Source: JALRHH01 sp964638875
Lineage (GTDB): Bacteria; Patescibacteriota; Saccharimonadia; Saccharimonadales; JALRHH01
Assembly (NCBI GenBank): GCA_964638875.1
Contig: CAZXBL010000023.1
Coordinates: 1-14,909 of the forward strand
Length of the DNA: 14,909 nucleotides
Direction of reading: 5' to 3'
Part shown: positions 1 to 5,612 of the stretch, one piece after another
Numbering within the stretch: position 1 is the stretch's first letter
How the letters are laid out: every line of letters begins with the position of its first letter
Position numbers and translations under genes: made by a program
Notes under the pieces: model-generated
The model's input: only the letters and a program-made list of their open reading frames with translations
What the model was told of the DNA's origin: nothing
Database searches by the model: none

Positions 1-531
1 ATATTCTTCATCTGATGGGAACGCTACCGTACTAACAAGCCCCAAAGTTGTTAACGAGCTACGCCGACGACTAATACGCCGAAAAGCCTCCTCGTACCAA
101 GCATGGGTCTCTACGGCGACAACTGCCCCACCAAGTGCTTGTAAAATCTCCCTGTGGGCAAGTTTGTTGGTAGGGCTGATCGACTCGTGGAGAAACGATG
201 GATCATTATGTATCTTTCGAGAGTACGACAGTAGCGCCATATAATCCCCTGGTCTCTTATCAACATCCGAATGGTCAAACGCAAAATCTTCATGAGTTGT
301 TACCATCCCCAGCCTATTGTTGAGTATGCCCGGCAGTTCAGTTAGCCAGTGGTTTGCACGGTAAACTTCGTCACCTTCGACCGGAACATACAGTCTCTTC
401 AAATCGTTAGCAACCTCTGTGACGATGTCACTAATTTCTACATGGGGTGTCCCTGGTAAAACTTCTTGTGTTGCCACAGCTAATGTGGATTTGCCGGATT
501 GTTTTTCTCCCGTAAAGCCGATGTACTGCAT
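1..531 (-). CDS. P-loop NTPase / NMP-kinase-like protein (partial, C-terminus beyond window)
   Basis: The frame is open from the ATG at 531 to the window edge, giving 177 residues with no stop. The N-terminus reads MQYIGFTGEKQSGKSTLA, a beta strand followed by a Walker A loop GEKQSGKS, so it should bind and probably hydrolyse or transfer phosphate from ATP. The arrangement resembles deoxynucleoside-monophosphate kinases and related small P-loop enzymes, but no substrate motif is clear, so the exact reaction is not assigned. Acidic and aromatic stretches (such as HEDFAFDHSDVD, around residues 79-90) follow. The start is supported by an extended -10 (TGATAAGAT) ending 6 nt before ATG. No SD is present, which suggests a leaderless message. 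It is divergent from the gene at 604, with 72 nt between the two start codons. Confidence 0.75.
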   Translation of the reverse strand, partial: MQYIGFTGEKQSGKSTLAVATQEVLPGTPHVEISDIVTEVANDLKRLYVPVEGDEVYRANHWLTELPGILNNRLGMVTTHEDFAFDHSDVDKRPGDYMALLSYSRKIHNDPSFLHESISPTNKLAHREILQALGGAVVAVETHAWYEEAFRRISRRRSSLTTLGLVSTVAFPSDEEY

Positions 532-537
532 ATAGCT

Positions 538-546
538 ATCTTATCA
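538..546 (-). promoter_or_regulatory. Extended -10 promoter for the P-loop gene
   Basis: On the minus strand TGA is followed by TAAGAT and, 6 nt later, the ATG at 531. Transcription would start at or next to the A of the start codon. No convincing -35 was found. Confidence 0.5.
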
Positions 547-588
547 ACAATTTATCATACGTCTACGTAAATCAATTTGAGTAACCTT

Positions 589-597
589 TGTTAGAAT
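589..597 (+). promoter_or_regulatory. Extended -10 promoter for the 604 gene
   Basis: TGTTAGAAT ends 6 nt before the GTG at 604. No SD lies between, so the message is probably leaderless. The -35 region is A/T-rich without a clear hexamer. Confidence 0.5.
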
Positions 598-603
598 GGA
601 TAG

Positions 604-1185
604 GTGAAGAAAGATCCCCAACTAACTGTTTCTGGTGATCTGCTTGTGGCAGATTTTCAGTCAGCATTTGCTGCCCTGGCTACAGCTGAGTACGCTGCCA
701 GTGAGGCACAACGTACCGAAAACAGTGTCGTGTCAGAGCTGCACTCATTAGGTGGGCAATCATACTTGAACCCCGGATCAATCAGCCCCGTTCGCCAGAA
801 CGACATAGGCCGGGCAAGCCTTAACGCCCATGTAATGAAAGTCCAGGCAGCTCAGTTGCAACAGTTAAGCCAAGAGCAGCTGCAGACGCTTCAAATACAG
901 ATTTCCACTAGCTATACCGGGCATAGAGTTCGTATAACCGCCCTGCAAGGCAATGAGAGCCCATTTGATACCGTATGGTTCAATGACCAATCTGGCTACC
1001 GTTCCAGCCGTTACAAGAAGTCAGTAGTGATGGGCACTATCACAGAAGTAGACCTCGCTAAAAATTTGCTGATAATTAAACCTAAACTGTTTCCTCGTCT
1101 TATTAATCGTGAATTTACTGCTTATTTTGTGTACGTAATTGATCCAACAAATCTTCAGCCTGCTGTAAAAATTGATCTAATATAA
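604..1185 (+). CDS. Uncharacterised protein, 193 aa
   Basis: No family is recognised. The start is a GTG, fixed by the -10 box 6 nt upstream; the ATG at 596 runs into a stop after two codons. The first half (about residues 15-105) is Ala/Gln/Ser-rich and mostly helical in character, including a Q-rich run LQQLSQEQLQTLQ that could form a coiled coil. The second half (about 108-193) alternates hydrophobic and polar residues as in beta structure and includes VRITAL, VVMGTITEVD and LLIIKP. This could be a small beta-barrel domain, but that is only an impression from the pattern. There is no signal peptide or membrane helix. It stands alone between a divergent gene and a convergent operon and ends at a hairpin terminator. 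Confidence 0.7.
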   Translation: MKKDPQLTVSGDLLVADFQSAFAALATAEYAASEAQRTENSVVSELHSLGGQSYLNPGSISPVRQNDIGRASLNAHVMKVQAAQLQQLSQEQLQTLQIQISTSYTGHRVRITALQGNESPFDTVWFNDQSGYRSSRYKKSVVMGTITEVDLAKNLLIIKPKLFPRLINREFTAYFVYVIDPTNLQPAVKIDLI

Positions 1186-1211
1186 AACGACCCGTAAATG
1201 GGCCGTTTTAT
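1182..1211. terminator. Bidirectional hairpin terminator between the 604 gene and rplA
   Basis: ATAAAACGACCC and GGGCCGTTTTAT form a 12-bp stem with one A/C mismatch around the loop GTAAAT. The A-run on one side and T-run on the other let it work on both strands. It overlaps the stop codon of the 604 gene and lies 17 nt beyond the rplA stop, the expected position between convergent units. Confidence 0.75.
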
Positions 1212-1228
1212 ACAGTTGGGTTTAGCTA

Positions 1229-2245
1229 TTAAACTTCGCTGGTTTCAACCTTTATCGATGGCCCCATTGTGGTAGCCAGGTGAATTGCCTGAACATATGA
1301 ACCTTTTAGGCTTGATGGCTTGTTGTGCTTGATGCTGGCAAAGATTGCACGGACGTTCTGTCCGATCTTGTCAGCACCAAAGCTAACCTTTCCGACTCCA
1401 ACGTGGATAATACCGGTGCTGTCGACACGGTATTCAACACGGCCAGCTTTCGATTCAGACACAGCTTTAGCCACATCAGTTGTAACAGTTCCGCTCTTAG
1501 GATTAGGCATTAGACCTTTTGGACCTAATACGCGGGCGTACTTACCCAGTTTTGCCATCATTGCAGGGGTAGAGATCAAGATGTCGAAATCAATGATGTT
1601 CTTATCAAGCTGTGCGAGGAACTCATCGCTACCAGCAATATCTGCACCGGCCTTCTTGGCTGCTGCAGCGTCATCAGCGTCAGCTAGTACAGCTACGCGT
1701 ACACTCTTACCTGTACCTGCAGGCAATTGAACTGTATCACGTAGGTTTTGGTCAGCTTGCCTTGGGTCAACGCCGAGGTTCACGTGCAATTCAACTGTCG
1801 CATCAAATTTGACATGACTTGTCTTGACGGCAAGATCTAAAGCCTCTTTAAGGCTGTAGGCTTTGCCTTTTTCAATAAGTTCTGCTGATTTACGGAAACC
1901 TTTACCCTGACGGTCAAGTTTGCTTGTAACGCGCTGTGGTTGCTTCGGCTTCTTATCTTCTGCCTCTGCCTTTTCTTCTTCGCGGTGCTTCTGGGCTTCT
2001 ACCTTTTCGGTCTTTTCTTCAGCTTCTTTAATGCCCTTTTCGCTACGTTTGCCAGCTTTGGCAATTTTCTTTTCCTCTGCCTGACCTTCTTTAGCTACTT
2101 CAGTATCACCAGCCTCTGCTGGCTCCACTGGAGTCTGGCTGATAGCTGCGATTGCAGCAGTAATCTCTGCAATAGTGTTTTTCGTTGTTACTTCAAGACC
2201 GAGGTCTTTTGCTTCTGCAAGCAATTCTGCTTTGCTCTTTGCCAT
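1229..2245 (-). CDS. rplA: 50S ribosomal protein L1 with long N-terminal extension
   Basis: L1 binds 23S rRNA at the mobile L1 stalk, helps release E-site tRNA, and in many bacteria represses its own mRNA. The L1 fold occupies about residues 110-338 and carries the family signature VLGPKGLMPNPKSGTV, then KAGRVEYR and GIIHVGVGKVSF. The whole protein is 338 aa, against about 230 for usual L1. The extra N-terminus has a short helical motif (residues 1-33, SKAELLAEAKDLGLEV and on) similar to HeH/SAP or Rho-N type motifs. About 70 Lys/Glu/Ala-rich residues follow, probably disordered or coiled. The start at 2245 has SD AAGGAG 7 nt upstream. An in-frame GTG at 2287 would add 14 residues but belongs to a structured leader, so it was not used. 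This is the last gene of its operon. Confidence 0.95.
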   Translation of the reverse strand: MAKSKAELLAEAKDLGLEVTTKNTIAEITAAIAAISQTPVEPAEAGDTEVAKEGQAEEKKIAKAGKRSEKGIKEAEEKTEKVEAQKHREEEKAEAEDKKPKQPQRVTSKLDRQGKGFRKSAELIEKGKAYSLKEALDLAVKTSHVKFDATVELHVNLGVDPRQADQNLRDTVQLPAGTGKSVRVAVLADADDAAAAKKAGADIAGSDEFLAQLDKNIIDFDILISTPAMMAKLGKYARVLGPKGLMPNPKSGTVTTDVAKAVSESKAGRVEYRVDSTGIIHVGVGKVSFGADKIGQNVRAIFASIKHNKPSSLKGSYVQAIHLATTMGPSIKVETSEV

Positions 2246-2259
2246 AGTTATTCTCCTTC

Positions 2260-2287
2260 GTGGTGCTAGCGGCCCAGGGCCTCCCAC
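2260..2287 (-). promoter_or_regulatory. Candidate L1-binding mRNA structure before rplA
   Basis: On the minus strand the leader has GTGG (2287-2284), GA, GGCC, triloop CTG, GGCC, a 7-nt strand GCTAGCA, then CCAC (2263-2260), directly before the SD. Both 4-bp helices are perfect and are separated by an asymmetric 2/7 internal loop. From memory, this layout (short helix, purine-rich GA on the 5' side, longer loop on the 3' side) resembles L1 sites on rRNA and on L1-regulated mRNAs. Protein binding here would sit next to the SD and could block translation. The role is inferred. Confidence 0.5.
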
Positions 2288-2297
2288 TTAATTATTC

Positions 2298-2594
2298 TTA
2301 ATTTAGTCCCTGAGCGATGTTACTATCGTGGGCTGCCTGCACTGCAGGATTATGCTCTGCGAGTTCTGCAAGCATGGAAACAGCTTCATCAGCCGTTATA
2401 AGCTCCTCGCTTTGTGAGCCCATGATTTGGTCTCGTCTTTGCAAGAATTCCTCAGGTGACAATTCATCATTACCTAAAGGTGGGGACTCTTGCCGCATCT
2501 GCTGTTTAGACAGTAGATCTGTCATTCTAATGGCTGCTTTCTTTGATTTTTCTGACAAAGATACGGAAATTTCATTGAATTGTTCAGTCATCAT
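2298..2594 (-). CDS. Uncharacterised acidic helical protein, 98 aa
   Basis: The family is not recognised. The sequence is rich in Glu, Gln, Ser and Met, with helical stretches SEKSKKAAIRMTDLLSKQQM (about 15-34) and ITADEAVSMLAELAEHNPAV (about 66-85); there is no membrane segment. It overlaps the preceding gene by 11 nt, so the two are probably translationally coupled. SD GGGAGG lies 2 nt from the ATG at 2594 and 5 nt from a second ATG at 2591, so the second is a somewhat better start. It lies between rplK and rplA on the same transcript and its stop is 10 nt before the candidate L1-binding structure. It may only be a passenger of ribosomal-protein transcription. Confidence 0.7.
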   Translation of the reverse strand: MMTEQFNEISVSLSEKSKKAAIRMTDLLSKQQMRQESPPLGNDELSPEEFLQRRDQIMGSQSEELITADEAVSMLAELAEHNPAVQAAHDSNIAQGLN

Positions 2595-2925
2595 GACCTC
2601 CCTCGTTCTGCTTTAACTCTCTGAGAGAATGCTCATTATATGCTTTTGACACCGGATCATCACCGAAAAATATCTTCACTAACCCGCCGTCTGGCTTTCG
2701 ATGCTGTGTATATGAAACACCTCTTGGCTCTTCAGGCAACCCAGATGACTCCACGTCATTGTTGCCTGAGGCGGACTCGATTGTGGGCTCTGTAGGGGCT
2801 ATGTCCGTAGCTGTAATTTCCTCCAGGCTTGCGAATGTATCCATATCTTCCATTTCAGCCGCGTGGCTGCGCAACCTAAAAAGCTCTTCTGATGTGAAAG
2901 GCATTTCCGGGCTACTTTCACTCAT
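2584..2925 (-). CDS. Uncharacterised acidic protein, 113 aa
   Basis: No known domain is recognised. Residues 1-70 are strongly acidic and Ser/Pro/Glu-rich, probably disordered. The C-terminal part (about 68-105) holds a more compact patch, GGVSYTQHRKPDGGLVKIFF followed by GDDPVSKAYNEHSLREL, which could be a short beta hairpin and helix. The ATG at 2925 is 5 nt after the rplK stop with no good SD, so it probably depends on ribosomes arriving from rplK. Its 3' end overlaps the next gene by 11 nt. Together the pair forms an insertion between rplK and rplA. Confidence 0.7.
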   Translation of the reverse strand: MSESSPEMPFTSEELFRLRSHAAEMEDMDTFASLEEITATDIAPTEPTIESASGNNDVESSGLPEEPRGVSYTQHRKPDGGLVKIFFGDDPVSKAYNEHSLRELKQNEGGHDD

Positions 2926-2930
2926 CGGAT

Positions 2931-3359
2931 CTAGACTTCGATCTCGATGCCCATTGAGCGGGCGGTACCAGCAACCATTTTCTTCACTGCAGGAATGTCC
3001 TGTGTGTTCATGTCGACTGCTTTTTCTTCTGCAATCTTGGTCAACTGGGCATCAGTGAGCTTCTTAGCGATTTTCTCGCTGTTGGGGCGTCCTGAGCCTT
3101 TCTTGATACCAAGTTCCGCTAGAATTCTGTTGTCAGTAGGGATACTAACAACGCGCCAATCCATGGTGCGGTCTTCGTAAATAGTGATGTGGACAGTTAC
3201 ATCCTGCCCCATCTTGTCTTTTGTCTGCTCGTTGAACGGGTTGATGAAATCCATCATGTTCACACCGTGCTGACCAAGAGATGAACCCACTGGAGGAGCT
3301 GCTGACGCTTGTCCGCCCCTGATCTTCATCTTTAAATTAGCTTTTACAGCTTTTGCCAT
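2931..3359 (-). CDS. rplK: 50S ribosomal protein L11
   Basis: L11 is the base of the GTPase-associated centre on 23S rRNA and works with L10 and elongation factors. The 142-residue length matches the family. The N-terminal domain shows QASAAPPVGSSLGQHGVNMM (residues 17-36). The C-terminal RNA-binding domain shows KKGSGRPNSEKI and ends with GTARSMGIEIEV. Two departures are visible: position 26 is Ser where E. coli has Pro (GPALG to GSSLG), and the inter-domain strand FVTKTPPAAVLL is replaced by WRVVSIPTDNRIL with the same length. SD AAGGAG is about 9 nt before ATG. It has its own promoter at 3455-3483 with a leader of roughly 90 nt. Confidence 0.97.
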   Translation of the reverse strand: MAKAVKANLKMKIRGGQASAAPPVGSSLGQHGVNMMDFINPFNEQTKDKMGQDVTVHITIYEDRTMDWRVVSIPTDNRILAELGIKKGSGRPNSEKIAKKLTDAQLTKIAEEKAVDMNTQDIPAVKKMVAGTARSMGIEIEV

Positions 3360-3454
3360 AAGAGTTTACTCCTTATTTTTCGAACTACCAGTCTGAAGTT
3401 GCTGATATGCTCTCCCTCAATAAATCGAGGTGTTAAGTCGTGCGTAACCTGTTA

Positions 3455-3483
3455 ATTTTAACAGATTTACCCCTAAAAGTCTA
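3455..3483 (-). promoter_or_regulatory. Promoter of the rplK-rplA unit, with palindrome over the -10
   Basis: On the minus strand TAGACT (3483-3478), 17 nt, then TAAAAT (3460-3455) preceded by TGT, an extended -10. A palindrome CTGTTAA-2 nt-TTAACAG (3449-3464) covers the -10 and the start region and could be an operator. Further down the leader, 3430-3415 can form a 7-bp stem (CCTCGAT/ATTGAGG, one G-U pair, with a very tight loop). Confidence 0.6.
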
Positions 3484-3488
3484 TGGGG

Positions 3489-3764
3489 CTAGATATTGTC
3501 GTATGAGTAGTCGCCAGTTATTTGCTGTTTACACCTAATCCAGCTGGAAAGGTCATTTGAATCATGACCATTTAGAAGTATATTGCCGATCTGAATTGCT
3601 GCTACAAGTTCCTTATCGCCTGCGTCAATATCTGCCGTCAAAAGATCCTCAGGAGTAATACCAGCAAATCTTATCTCTAACTCACTTATATGCTCTTCGC
3701 TGACACCTTCAGTAGATGCCCCAAATATTGCTCTCGTGCTATTAGGTTTTTGCTCTGCCATCAT
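3489..3764 (-). CDS. Uncharacterised protein, 91 aa
   Basis: The family is not recognised. It is acidic and soluble, with no membrane helix. A short helix-like stretch SEEHISELEIRF (about 22-33) precedes GITPEDLLTADIDAGDKELV and AAIQIGNILLNG. The C-terminus carries the one cysteine, in WIRCKQQ. The start at 3764 follows an extended -10 by 6 nt and there is no SD, so it appears to be transcribed alone as a leaderless mRNA, although read-through from nusG upstream is possible. A second ATG follows immediately at 3761. It lies just upstream of the rplK promoter, whose -35 begins 6 nt after this gene's stop codon. Confidence 0.65.
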   Translation of the reverse strand: MMAEQKPNSTRAIFGASTEGVSEEHISELEIRFAGITPEDLLTADIDAGDKELVAAIQIGNILLNGHDSNDLSSWIRCKQQITGDYSYDNI

Positions 3765-3770
3765 ATTTGA

Positions 3771-3779
3771 ATTATAACA
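3771..3779 (-). promoter_or_regulatory. Extended consensus -10 (TGTTATAAT) for the 3764 gene
   Basis: TGT followed by a perfect TATAAT (3776-3771) ends 6 nt before the ATG. Only a weak -35 is visible, which fits an extended -10 promoter. It implies a leaderless message. Confidence 0.6.
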
Positions 3780-3830
3780 GTAAAATGTTCTAGGGTGTTT
3801 GCTGTGAAATTATTGAGTTCGCCGGATACT

Positions 3831-4232
3831 TCAATTTGATCGGGGCACAAATAGATCATAACTCTCCGGGTAGTAGCTGGGTTTATTTACCTCATTCTGG
3901 GTAGGGGTAAATCTGCGCAGTTGTGCTAACTCAATTTCGATTTTGTCAGCTTTACGAGCTTTATGTCTGTGACGGAGTGCGTCTAAGCCAGAAACAGCTG
4001 CAGAACCCAAGCCTACTGCAATTATCGCCTTACCAAAGAAGTTGCCACCAGCCTCAAAGCCACCAATAAGAGCTCCTCCAAACGAGTCTTCAGGAAGGTT
4101 TACGGAATCTTTAACTGCTGCAACGCACACCAACACAGCAAGCCCTATAGTTGTTGCTTGTCTACCATCCCTTATAGCCTCACCCTTACTGATCTGTGAT
4201 TCACGAAGATGTAGTTCTGCGAGAGAGGTCAT
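3831..4232 (-). CDS. Small membrane protein, 133 aa
   Basis: No family is recognised. Two hydrophobic segments, about residues 26-40 (TTIGLAVLVCVAAV) and 65-85 (FFGKAIIAVGLGSAAVSGL), are joined by a glycine-rich stretch (GGALIGGFEAGG). The second is followed by a basic patch RHRHKARKADK that should stay in the cytoplasm, so both termini are probably inside. The C-terminal tail is polar and Tyr/Pro-rich. The ATG at 4232 lies 8 nt after the nusG stop with a weak purine-rich SD (AGAGAGAG), so it is in the secE-nusG transcript. Placement beside secE invites a membrane role, but nothing in the sequence proves it. Confidence 0.75.
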   Translation of the reverse strand: MTSLAELHLRESQISKGEAIRDGRQATTIGLAVLVCVAAVKDSVNLPEDSFGGALIGGFEAGGNFFGKAIIAVGLGSAAVSGLDALRHRHKARKADKIEIELAQLRRFTPTQNEVNKPSYYPESYDLFVPRSN

Positions 4233-4240
4233 AACTCTCT

Positions 4241-4786
4241 CTACACGCGTTTTACTTGGAGGCTGTCGAGTTCTACTGGAGTTTCACGACCAAACATATT
4301 GACCAGTACCTTGAGCTTGCCCTTGGCCGGGTCGATTTCATTAATTGAGCCATCGAAGCCCTTGAATGGACCGTCGGTGATGTTTACGACGTCACCGATG
4401 TTGAAGTCGATCTTGTGCTTAGGTTCTTCGCGACCCATGCGCTTCATGATCTTGTCGATTTCATCGTTGCTAATTGGTGTAGGTTCAGTGCCGCTACCAA
4501 CGAAGCCAGTAACGGACGGTGTGTTACGTACGATGTACCAGGCATCTTCTGACATCTTCATCTGAACCATAACGTAACCTTGGAAGATTCGCTTTTCGAC
4601 AACCTTGCGCTTGCCGTTCTTTACCTCAATCATCTTTTCCTTAGGAACAATTACCTGAAAGATTTTGTCAGCCATATCCAGTGAATCTGCACGCTGACGG
4701 ATACTCTCTGCGACCTTTTCTTCGTAGCCACTATATGTGTGGATGGCATACCATTGTTTACTTGCATCGTATCGCTTAGCGCTCAT
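4241..4786 (-). CDS. nusG: Transcription termination/antitermination factor NusG
   Basis: NusG binds the RNA polymerase clamp, controls pausing, and links polymerase to Rho or the ribosome. The 181 residues match the usual length. The NGN domain runs from about residue 11 (KQWYAIHTYSGYEEKVAESI) to about 115 and includes KRIFQGYVMVQM and the TPSVTGFVG segment. The KOW domain lies at about 125-181, with FNIGDVVNITDGPFKGFDGSINEID and RETPVELDSLQVKRV. SD AAAGGAG lies 7 nt upstream. The start codon overlaps the stop of a 53-codon ORF as TAATG, so initiation may be coupled to that ORF. It follows secE, as in most bacteria, but the small ORF separates them. Confidence 0.96.
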   Translation of the reverse strand: MSAKRYDASKQWYAIHTYSGYEEKVAESIRQRADSLDMADKIFQVIVPKEKMIEVKNGKRKVVEKRIFQGYVMVQMKMSEDAWYIVRNTPSVTGFVGSGTEPTPISNDEIDKIMKRMGREEPKHKIDFNIGDVVNITDGPFKGFDGSINEIDPAKGKLKVLVNMFGRETPVELDSLQVKRV

Positions 4787-4947
4787 TATTGTAACTCCTT
4801 TGAATTTGCGGTTAGTAAGCTGTGTGTAGCATTGTTGTCATTTGAGATAAAGTGTAGCTGGCTACGCTGCAGAGCAAATGGCGGCAAGGCTGCCACAGAT
4901 TGCTGCTGCAAAACGAAGGGGTTACATTGGTGAGTGCTACTGCTCAT
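4786..4947 (-). CDS. Putative small protein (53 aa) between secE and nusG
   Basis: ATG at 4947, stop TAA at 4788-4786 overlapping the nusG start as TAATG. An SD-like AAGGAA lies about 8 nt before the ATG and overlaps the secE stop codon. The peptide starts MSSSTHQCNPFVLQQQSVA and ends LLTANSKELQ; it is rich in Ser, Gln, Asn and Thr with no membrane helix. The 12-nt gap after secE, the SD and the stop/start overlap with nusG all favour a translated ORF. It could be a real small protein or mainly a coupling leader for nusG. Homology is unknown, and the length is short enough to arise by chance. Confidence 0.5.
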   Translation of the reverse strand: MSSSTHQCNPFVLQQQSVAALPPFALQRSQLHFISNDNNATHSLLTANSKELQ

Positions 4948-4959
4948 ACTCTAATTTCC

Positions 4960-5391
4960 TTAATCAATGAAGACTTTTTTAAATACTTTATCTAATCCGT
5001 AGTCAGTTACCGCAATTATTGCACCGAAGACAAGCGAAAATACGAACACAGCCATTGTTAAGCGGGCAGTCTCACGTGCAGTTGGCCATTGTACTTGACG
5101 CAGTTCGCTCCAGGATTCGCGGATGAACTTGAATAATAGTATGCTGGCAAGGATACGACCAACAAAACGAGCTGGCTTGGTTTTAAATGGGATCAGAAGA
5201 AAAGCAAACGGTCGCGCTACAAAACGAATTACACTCCACAATTTACGCAACGGCACATTAAGTTTGCTAGCTGCCTTTTGGACATGACGGCGCTTTGGCT
5301 CATTACTAACTTGTCGTTCTGCACGCTGGCGAACGGTCTCTGTCTTCTTTAGTTGTCGCCTTTTGGCTGACGTCTTCTTTGCCTCTGCCAT
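4960..5391 (-). CDS. secE: Preprotein translocase subunit SecE
   Basis: SecE clamps SecY in the membrane translocon. The 143-residue protein has a single-helix SecE core at the C-terminus: amphipathic FIRESWSELRQVQWPTARET (about 89-108) with the family WPT motif, then the membrane helix LTMAVFVFSLVFGAIIAVTD (about 111-130). The N-terminal 50 residues are strongly basic (Lys/Arg-rich), and a hydrophobic amphipathic patch lies at about 53-68. Single-helix SecE proteins are usually 60-70 aa, so about 75 residues are extra. SD AGAGGT is 4 nt from ATG. It is the first gene of the operon, with a promoter at 5452-5480 and a hairpin in the leader. Confidence 0.93.
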   Translation of the reverse strand: MAEAKKTSAKRRQLKKTETVRQRAERQVSNEPKRRHVQKAASKLNVPLRKLWSVIRFVARPFAFLLIPFKTKPARFVGRILASILLFKFIRESWSELRQVQWPTARETARLTMAVFVFSLVFGAIIAVTDYGLDKVFKKVFID

Positions 5392-5417
5392 ATTACCTCT
5401 GATTCCTCAATTTAAAA

Positions 5418-5440
5418 GAACCTACATATGAAGTAGGTTC
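5418..5440 (-). promoter_or_regulatory. Leader hairpin before secE (possible attenuator)
   Basis: GAACCTAC and GTAGGTTC form a perfect 8-bp stem around a 7-nt loop. On the minus strand the stem is followed by TTTT. It begins only about 5 nt after the predicted secE transcription start, so it would be at or near the 5' end of the operon mRNA. It may be a weak terminator/attenuator or a 5' stabilising stem. Confidence 0.5.
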
Positions 5441-5451
5441 GGTCAGATGTC

Positions 5452-5480
5452 AATATACCAGTTCGGCCCTTGCTTTGCAA
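5452..5480 (-). promoter_or_regulatory. Promoter of the secE-nusG operon
   Basis: On the minus strand TTGCAA (5480-5475), 17 nt, then TATATT (5457-5452) preceded by TGG, giving an extended -10 with a 4/6 -35. The predicted start is near 5445, about 54 nt before the secE ATG. Confidence 0.6.
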
Positions 5481-5507
5481 GCAGCAGCTACTTTATGTAG
5501 GTTTCTC

Positions 5508-5533
5508 ACATCTGCTTCCGTTCATTTGTTATA
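5508..5533 (+). repeat. 26-bp direct repeat, copy 1
   Basis: An exact 26-bp sequence beginning ACATCTGCTTCCG and ending TTGTTATA. It recurs 70 bp downstream. The copy ends in a -10-like TGTTATACC but has no gene start next to it. Confidence 0.85.
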
Positions 5534-5574
5534 CCTTACAGATTAACTTCATGTACTCAGCAGATATAAACAAG

Positions 5575-5605
5575 TTTACATCTGCTTCCGTTCATTTGTT
5601 ATAGT
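5575..5605 (+). promoter_or_regulatory. Promoter of the GT2 gene
   Basis: TTTACA (5575-5580), 19 nt, then TATAGT (5600-5605) with TGT before it. The -10 ends 7 nt before the ATG at 5613, so the message may be leaderless. The -10 and spacer lie in repeat copy 2. Confidence 0.5.
5578..5603 (+). repeat. 26-bp direct repeat, copy 2
   Basis: Identical to 5508-5533. This copy supplies the extended -10 of the downstream glycosyltransferase gene. Confidence 0.85.
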
Positions 5606-5612
5606 TATGGTA

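Noticed and set aside
1320..2269. Long plus-strand ORFs opposite rplA (1320-1730, 1940-2269 and others)
   Set aside because: They are antisense shadows of a clear L1 gene; their cysteine/phenylalanine-rich translations reflect the Lys/Glu codons on the other strand.
2246..2287. GTG start at 2287 adding 14 residues to L1
   Set aside because: The added codons coincide with the structured leader and contain the SD for the ATG at 2245.
5508..5603. Direct repeats as attachment sites or a CRISPR unit
   Set aside because: There are only two copies with a 44-bp gap, no integrase or cas gene, and the repeat matches a promoter position.
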